A stretch of 64,000 nucleotides of DNA, taken from contig NZ_CP155079.2 in the NCBI RefSeq assembly GCF_039634365.2, positions 930,001 through 994,000 of the forward strand, written 5' to 3'. The notes under the pieces are model-generated. The model searched no databases. It was not told the origin of the DNA and saw only the letters and a program-made list of their open reading frames with translations. Positions 59,365-64,000 of the stretch are shown here, piece after piece; within the stretch, counting starts at the first letter, position 1, and every line of letters starts with the position of its first letter. The translations under genes and the position numbers were made by a program. Source of the stretch: Mucilaginibacter sp. PAMB04168. GTDB taxonomy: Bacteria > Bacteroidota > Bacteroidia > Sphingobacteriales > Sphingobacteriaceae.

Positions 59365-60264
59365 TTAGGCTTTTTGGGTTATGTTCAAAAACAGTTCTTC
59401 CAGGTCTTTTTGTATTTTACCAATACTGTAAACCTTGTGGCCATTATGGTGCAGGCTGGCATTAATAGCTGCAGTATCTTCTTTTGATGAGAAAGGTAGC
59501 GTTAAATAGGTATCGGTTACGTGAGTAATCTCATAGCCTTGGCTCTTGAGGTAATTGGCAGCATCAGCGGTTTCGGTGGTTTCGACCTGCACAACCGGCT
59601 GGCTTAGGTTTTCCAGGTCTTGTATACTACCCTGAAACATCATGGCGCCATCGTTAATAATACCCACGTGGGTAGCCATACGCTCAATTTCGGCTAGTAA
59701 GTGGCTCGATACAAAAACGGTTTTGTTATGCTCTTTGGTTAGTTTAACCAATAGCTCACGTATTTCAATAATGCCGTTAGGGTCAAGTCCGTTAGTTGGC
59801 TCATCCAGTATGAGTAGTTTAGGGTCGGCCAGCATAGCCAGGGCAATACCCAGCCGTTGTTTCATACCCAGCGAGTAGTTGCCGGCCTTTTTATGCGCGG
59901 CATCGTTAAGATGAACCAGGGCCAGCATATCATTGGCACGGTTAGCCGGAACCTGCAGCAGGCGGGCGCGGTTAATAAGGTTCTCTTTACCGGTAAGATG
60001 AGCGTATATAGCAGGCTGCTCAATAAGCGAACCCACTTGCGAGAGTATCTTGATGCGGTTGCTTTGCAGCTCCTGCCCAAAAATATGAATGCTGCCCTCT
60101 TGTATTTGTAACAAGCTGAGCAGCAATTTTATAGTTGTTGTTTTACCCGCCCCGTTAGGGCCTAGGAAGCCAAATATGCTGCCTTCGGGTACTTGTAATG
60201 ATAATGATTTTACAACAGGCTGTTTGCCAAAGTAAAAGTTCAAATCCTGTGTTTGAATTACCAT
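59365..60264 (-). CDS. ABC transporter ATP-binding protein
   Basis: A 299-residue ATPase. The ATG at 60264 is preferred over a TTG eight codons upstream. Walker A GPNGAGKTTT, signature NYSLGMKQRLGIALAM, Walker B LLILDEPTNGLDP, and switch His in VFVSSHLLAEIE. The C-terminal about 80 residues form the extra domain common in BcrA-type ATPases. Its ATG overlaps by 7 bp the end of a small membrane-protein gene, suggesting translational coupling. It works with the permease at 58565. Confidence 0.95.
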   Translation of the reverse strand: MVIQTQDLNFYFGKQPVVKSLSLQVPEGSIFGFLGPNGAGKTTTIKLLLSLLQIQEGSIHIFGQELQSNRIKILSQVGSLIEQPAIYAHLTGKENLINRARLLQVPANRANDMLALVHLNDAAHKKAGNYSLGMKQRLGIALAMLADPKLLILDEPTNGLDPNGIIEIRELLVKLTKEHNKTVFVSSHLLAEIERMATHVGIINDGAMMFQGSIQDLENLSQPVVQVETTETADAANYLKSQGYEITHVTDTYLTLPFSSKEDTAAINASLHHNGHKVYSIGKIQKDLEELFLNITQKA

Positions 60265-60473
60265 GCTTTTTCGGTTGATACAGCGCAAACAACTTTAACT
60301 AAACGAACCCCTTTTGTAAATAAAGAAGTGGTTTGTTTAACTGATGCTATGCTGTTATCACCGTTTAAGCTTTTAGCGTGCTCAAACTGGTAACCTACAC
60401 CCAGTACCAAAGCAAATAGTACAGGCAACATTAACAGTATAAAGGGATTCAGGTTTGATAATAACTTTTTCAT
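60258..60473 (-). CDS. Small single-pass membrane protein leading the ABC operon
   Basis: A 71-residue protein from the ATG at 60473. One hydrophobic segment (about 10-30, PFILLMLPVLFALVLGVGY) is followed by a hydrophilic tail of about 40 residues. Its stop overlaps the ATPase start, and its 5' side holds the LytTR-like repeats, so it is the first gene of the operon. No family recognised. A role as a small regulator or accessory subunit of the transporter is speculation. Confidence 0.6.
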   Translation of the reverse strand: MKKLLSNLNPFILLMLPVLFALVLGVGYQFEHAKSLNGDNSIASVKQTTSLFTKGVRLVKVVCAVSTEKAW

Positions 60474-60532
60474 TGTGACTGATTTGATGATACAAAGTAA
60501 ATTCAAAAAAACAACCTGCTAAACTAATTTAG

Positions 60533-60608
60533 ACCAACTGCTGAATATTATAGATGAACTGCCCTTTCTATCTACCAACCAGTTCATCGATAATTATAGG
60601 CTGTTTAT
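60533..60608. promoter_or_regulatory. Four LytTR-like 9-mers in two 21-bp-phased pairs
   Basis: Minus strand: GCAGTTCAT (60554-60562) and GCAGTTGGT (60533-60541) separated by 12 bases. Plus strand: CCAGTTCAT (60579-60587) and GCTGTTTAT (60600-60608) also separated by 12 bases. They fit the published LytTR pattern of 9-bp direct repeats at 7 or 8 of 9 positions. One pair faces the ABC operon and the other the LytS/LytTR genes. Confidence 0.6.
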
Positions 60609-60674
60609 CGGCAAATTGCCAGCATGTATATAAATAAGCAGGTAGCTTTACCGCTTTAACTATATATTAGGGCA

Positions 60675-61688
60675 ATGAAAAAAAGCTGGCAAATCTTCTG
60701 GCATTCCTTTTTTTGGATAAGCGTCATCTCATTCTTTATGTATATAGCGCACACCAACGCTAAAATAAAGATGGTTGACCTGCTGGTTACGTTTGTAGGT
60801 TATGGCCTTATTAATATTGGCCTGTTTTACTCTAATTACCTGTTATTTATACCCAATTACCTGAACAATAAGCGGTATGGCAGGTACCTGCTTATGCTGC
60901 TTGTAACAGTTTTGGCAGTTGGGTTTATTAAATATGGCTTGGGGCGCATATTTCATGAGCATATACTTACAGGCCGGAACGGCAAAACCATTAGTTTTAT
61001 ATCCTACTACATCAGCGCTTGTTTTACCAGTGTTATATTTGTGCTGTTAAGCTTGCTGCTGCATTTTACAGTCGATTGGTTTTTGAACGAGCGCATACAG
61101 CGAGATTTGGAAAACCAACGCCTTCAGGCCGAACTGGCATTGCTAAAGTCGCAAATCAACCCGCATTTCTTGTTCAACTCTTTAAACAGTATATACTCAC
61201 TAGCCTACCAACGGGCCGAAAACACCCCCGAGGCTATCCTGAAGCTTTCGGAAATTATGCGTTACATGCTGTACGAGTGTAATGATAACAAGGTTGATTT
61301 GGCTAATGAGCTGCAGTACCTGCAAAATTTTATCGATCTGCAAAAGATTCGTTTCGGCGACAACTCTTATGTAAACTTTGAGGTAGATGGTATTATTACC
61401 AACCAGCGCATAGTGCCTTTGCTGCTTATATCGTTTATTGAAAATGCATTTAAACACGGCGTAGCCAATGATCCGGCAGCACCCATACAGCTAAAAATTA
61501 CGGTAGATGACGGTCACCTCGACTTTTATATGCACAATAAAAAGCATTTGCATAATCGCGATGCAGCCGGTGGTATTGGCTTAAACAATGTAAAGCGCCG
61601 TTTAAAATTGCTGTACCCAAACCAGTATCATTTAAATATTAATGATACTGCCGACACCTATACTTGTGAATTATCATTAATTTTATAA
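60675..61688 (+). CDS. LytS-family sensor histidine kinase
   Basis: A 337-residue kinase with four transmembrane helices (about 10-28, 35-58, 70-92, 110-130) and no large extracellular domain. The His_kinase box is SQINPHFLFNSLNSIYSLAY with phospho-accepting His164. The ATPase shows SFIENAFKHGV (N box) and GGIGLNNVKRRL (G box). The response regulator starts one base after the stop. Intramembrane sensing of envelope stress or of the state of the adjacent ABC transporter is likely (inference). Confidence 0.95.
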   Translation: MKKSWQIFWHSFFWISVISFFMYIAHTNAKIKMVDLLVTFVGYGLINIGLFYSNYLLFIPNYLNNKRYGRYLLMLLVTVLAVGFIKYGLGRIFHEHILTGRNGKTISFISYYISACFTSVIFVLLSLLLHFTVDWFLNERIQRDLENQRLQAELALLKSQINPHFLFNSLNSIYSLAYQRAENTPEAILKLSEIMRYMLYECNDNKVDLANELQYLQNFIDLQKIRFGDNSYVNFEVDGIITNQRIVPLLLISFIENAFKHGVANDPAAPIQLKITVDDGHLDFYMHNKKHLHNRDAAGGIGLNNVKRRLKLLYPNQYHLNINDTADTYTCELSLIL

Positions 61689-61689
61689 C

Positions 61690-62418
61690 ATGATCCGATG
61701 TCTGGTTGTTGATGATGAGCCTTTGGCTCTGCACGTTGTAGAAGACTACATTTCAAAAATTCCGTTTTTGCAATTAGTTAAGGCTACCACCAGTGCTATC
61801 GAAGCACTTACCCTGGTGCAGGATGGCGGCATTGATCTGGTTTTTTTGGATGTGCAGATGCCCGAGCTTACCGGCATTCAGTTTCTGCGTATATCAAACG
61901 GTAAAGCCCGTGTTATTTTAACCACTGCCTACCCGCAATATGCCCTGCAAGGTTATGAGCTGGATGCTGCCGACTACTTGTTAAAACCCATTGCCTTTGA
62001 TCGTTTTTACAAAGCGGCTCAAAAAGTGCATGCTGTTATGTTTCCCTCCAATAAGCCGGTTGAAAAGGAGGAGGCACCCCAGCCGCAGTCTGATATATCG
62101 AACGATTTTATTTTTGTGAAAACTGAGCATAAAATTCAGAAAGTATATTTGAACAATATTCTTTTTATTGAAGGCTTAAAAGATTATATATCCATATTTA
62201 CGCCGGCTGAACGTATTATTACGCTACAGAATATGAAAAAGGTGGAGGATGCCCTGCCCGAGCGCCATTTCATTCGCGTGCACCGCTCGTATATTGTTGC
62301 CCTTAATAAGATAGACAGTATCGAGCGTAGCCGCATCTTCATTGGCGACAAAATTATTCCCATAGGTGATACCTACCGCGACGAGTTTTTCAGAATGGTA
62401 GAGGAAAAGAATATTTGA
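61690..62418 (+). CDS. LytTR family response regulator
   Basis: A 242-residue DNA-binding response regulator. Receiver domain (about 1-115) with the acidic pocket VVDDEP, phospho-acceptor Asp54 (VFLDVQMPE), and Lys in DYLLKPIAFDRF. LytTR domain (about 135-238) with FVKTEHKIQKVYLNNILFIE, then FIRVHRSYIVALNKI and IPIGDTYRDEF. It is the only response regulator in the window and is the partner of the kinase at 60675. It probably binds the repeats at 60533-60608. Confidence 0.96.
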   Translation: MIRCLVVDDEPLALHVVEDYISKIPFLQLVKATTSAIEALTLVQDGGIDLVFLDVQMPELTGIQFLRISNGKARVILTTAYPQYALQGYELDAADYLLKPIAFDRFYKAAQKVHAVMFPSNKPVEKEEAPQPQSDISNDFIFVKTEHKIQKVYLNNILFIEGLKDYISIFTPAERIITLQNMKKVEDALPERHFIRVHRSYIVALNKIDSIERSRIFIGDKIIPIGDTYRDEFFRMVEEKNI

Positions 62419-62427
62419 TATTAAATA

Positions 62428-62503
62428 AAGAGACGAGAGCCAGGAGGAAATACTCGGTTGATGAGTGTCTACCTTGTCTCTTGCTTTTTGTTTCTTGGCT
62501 CTA
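62428..62503. repeat. Purine-rich repeat element downstream of plsC
   Basis: AAGAGAC..AGAGCCA units on the plus strand (about 62428-62447) face complementary units (62474-62503) that read AGAGCCAAGAAACAA on the minus strand. The two parts can pair (AAGAGAC with GTCTCTT, or AGAGCCA with TGGCTCT). The minus-strand part encodes the C-terminal residues of PlsC. A related unit lies at 63262-63288. Confidence 0.5.
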
Positions 62504-63233
62504 CTATAACCCCTGCTTTAATCACTTCCTCCACTTCTTTTACCAGTTCATCGGCGGGGCGGCCATTGGGTTCTATAGGGGGAAGGACCTCGAAGGTCAG
62601 ATGCTCGAACGTGCTGAGCGGGTAGATACCGTATTGCACCATTTTCCAGGCATTGTTGATAACGATAGGCACTAGTAACGCATTAGGGCATTTTTTTAGA
62701 ATGGTGGCAATACCGGCCGATTGGAACGGGCGCATGTGCCCATCTTTAGAGCGGGTGCCTTCCGGAAAAATAACCGTAGACCAGGTATTGTTCTTCATCC
62801 GGTTGCCCAGGTTTACCAACTCGGTTATAGACTGTCGCGGATCTTTGCGGTCTATATTGGCGCCACCACCTACCTTTAAGTTGTAGGAAATGGATAGGAT
62901 GCCTTTAGTGAGTTCGACTTTGGAGATAAACTTGGCATGGTGCCTACGCAAATAATAGATAAGCGGAGGCACATCATACATACTCTGGTGATTGGCAATA
63001 AAAATAAGGGGCCTGTTTACAGGGAGCTGTTGTTTGTTGGTAAAGCTTACCCGGTTGCCTAATAAATAATAGGTTTTAGTTAAAAAGAAGTTTAATACAT
63101 CTACAGATTTCTTGTGTGCGCTGTATCCAAAAACCGTATAGCAAAACCATTGTATGGGCTGAAAAATTAACAATAGCAGTCCAAAAGCCGGGTAATGAAT
63201 GGCCGATAAAATGTATCCAAAAAGTCTCCTCAT
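62469..63233 (-). CDS. plsC: 1-acyl-sn-glycerol-3-phosphate acyltransferase
   Basis: A 254-residue membrane-associated acyltransferase making phosphatidic acid. N-terminal hydrophobic segment (about 8-30). Acyltransferase blocks: FIANHQSMYDVPPLIYYL (HX4D), ISKVELTKGIL, FPEGTRSKDGHMRPF and VPIVINNAWKMV. The final residues (VEPRNKKQETR) are encoded by a purine-rich repeat, so the true family end is probably about ten residues earlier. Confidence 0.92.
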   Translation of the reverse strand: MRRLFGYILSAIHYPAFGLLLLIFQPIQWFCYTVFGYSAHKKSVDVLNFFLTKTYYLLGNRVSFTNKQQLPVNRPLIFIANHQSMYDVPPLIYYLRRHHAKFISKVELTKGILSISYNLKVGGGANIDRKDPRQSITELVNLGNRMKNNTWSTVIFPEGTRSKDGHMRPFQSAGIATILKKCPNALLVPIVINNAWKMVQYGIYPLSTFEHLTFEVLPPIEPNGRPADELVKEVEEVIKAGVIVEPRNKKQETR

Positions 63234-63261
63234 AACAGAAGCCTCAAAGGTAATAATTTAT

Positions 63262-63288
63262 CAGAGACAAGAAACAAGAGCCAAGATA
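63262..63288 (+). repeat. Purine-rich repeat unit upstream of plsC
   Basis: AGAGACAAGAAACAAGAGCC and following bases match the units at 62428-62503. The copies therefore bracket plsC. Confidence 0.45.
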
Positions 63289-63328
63289 GAACCCAAGCCT
63301 TTTGTCTTATTTATAAGCTCATTTCCCT

Positions 63329-63889
63329 TTACAGCTTTCCCTCTAAAATTAATAATTGTACGCGGAGCACGGCAGCAACGGTTATTGAGTCGGTTATTTC
63401 GCTGTTGCAAACCATGCGGTAAACTTCACTGAAAGGCAGTTTACGTATCACTAATTGTTCGGTTTCCTCAGGCTCGGCCTCATGTTGCTCCAAGTCTTGC
63501 GCCAGGTAAATGTGTCCAAATTCGTCACCAACGGAATTAGATAGGTGGAAGTCGTTTACCTTAGTCCAACGGTTGGCTTTGAGGCCTGTTTCTTCTAATA
63601 GTTCGCGCTTGGCAGCATCAAGTGGGTCTGTACCTAAGGGGCCACCTCCTTCGGGTATTTCCCAACTGTAGGCATTTAAAGTAAAGCGGTACTGGCCAAC
63701 TAAATAAGTATTCATTTCCTCATCAAGCGGCAATATGCCAATAGCCCGGTTTTTATAATGCACCTTACCGTAAATGCCAGCATTGCCTGATGGATTAATG
63801 ACTTCAAAATGCGTTAAACTGATCCAGGGATTACTGTAAACTTCTGTTTCGGAGGTTACTTGCCAGGGGTTATGTTCGGGGTTGTGCAT
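63329..63889 (-). CDS. NUDIX hydrolase
   Basis: A 186-residue hydrolase of the ADP-ribose pyrophosphatase-like group. The Nudix box is GGPLGTDPLDAAKRELLEET followed by GL; the metal-binding REXXEE core is intact. The Glu that normally ends the GX5E part reads Thr (LGTDP instead of GEDP). An N-terminal beta-domain (WISLTHFEVINPSGNAGIYG) precedes it. Probably cleaves nucleoside diphosphate-linked compounds; substrate unproven. Confidence 0.9.
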   Translation of the reverse strand: MHNPEHNPWQVTSETEVYSNPWISLTHFEVINPSGNAGIYGKVHYKNRAIGILPLDEEMNTYLVGQYRFTLNAYSWEIPEGGGPLGTDPLDAAKRELLEETGLKANRWTKVNDFHLSNSVGDEFGHIYLAQDLEQHEAEPEETEQLVIRKLPFSEVYRMVCNSEITDSITVAAVLRVQLLILEGKL

Positions 63890-64000
63890 GTAAAGTGTTA
63901 TTTTGCTAAAATAGTTATTCGAAGGTGATTTTGCTCGATGTGCTGTTCTTTAGCTCTTTGTTAAAACCACAATTAAGCTAAGGAGTATGTTTTAGTAAAT

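Overview
The window looks like a chromosomal segment of a Bacteroidota bacterium, most likely of the Sphingobacteriaceae (Mucilaginibacter/Pedobacter type). The phylum call rests on several signs. TAnnTTTG-type -7 boxes replace sigma-70 -10 boxes, and Shine-Dalgarno sequences are nearly absent. TonB-dependent outer-membrane proteins carry carboxypeptidase-like N-domains. A family 117 (DUF2723) glycosyltransferase and a surface-lipoprotein export signal are also present. The genus is inference. No prophage, insertion sequence or CRISPR array was seen.

Layout. 83-3429: a Crp/Fnr regulator, an NTF2-like protein, a lipoprotein, then an ECF sigma factor with two co-transcribed membrane proteins. 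3430-8219: a redox/electrophile-response cluster (AraC regulator, aldo/keto reductase, NAD(P)H oxidoreductase, HxlR regulator, second Crp/Fnr regulator, PRISE-type reductase). 8368-12561: two soluble PAS histidine kinases around an HPP membrane protein. 12970-14459: M28 peptidase plus an EmrE-like SMR pump. 14462-17697: a TonB-dependent receptor divergent from a DtxR/MntR-type regulator, with a perfect 36-bp palindrome between them. 17729-20538: 3-mercaptopyruvate sulfurtransferase, a 57-residue Arg/His/Asp-rich lipoprotein, a Spy-like periplasmic protein and accA. 20804-26871: a large glycosyltransferase, tRNA-Gln, prs, rplY and pth. 27062-33614: an outer-membrane beta-barrel protein, a Spx/ArsC-like reductase, an M1 peptidase and the c-di-AMP synthase cdaA. 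33779-46512: a histidine kinase with an unusual C-terminal domain, a second M1 peptidase, bacilliredoxin, an M23 peptidase, a DUF1264/OBAP lipoprotein, a two-DTG aspartic protease, an XRE regulator, ahcY, a VanX-like dipeptidase, an S33 hydrolase and Hsp20. 46860-53506: a triple-PAS/GAF histidine kinase, YbjQ, a second M28 peptidase, a sialate O-acetylesterase and a surface lipoprotein. 53661-63889: a UvrD helicase-nuclease, two esterases, an ABC-2 transporter divergent from a LytS/LytTR two-component system, plsC and a NUDIX hydrolase.

How the genes work together. The content is housekeeping (fatty-acid initiation, PRPP, translation, SAM cycle, c-di-AMP) mixed with envelope and peptide-degrading functions. 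Five histidine kinases are present but only one response regulator. The strongest regulatory signals are the palindrome between the TonB receptor and the MntR-like regulator, and four 9-mers resembling LytTR sites, in two 21-bp-phased pairs, between the ABC transporter genes and the LytS/LytTR genes. Most transcription units end in A-tract/stem/T-tract hairpins that could work on both strands.
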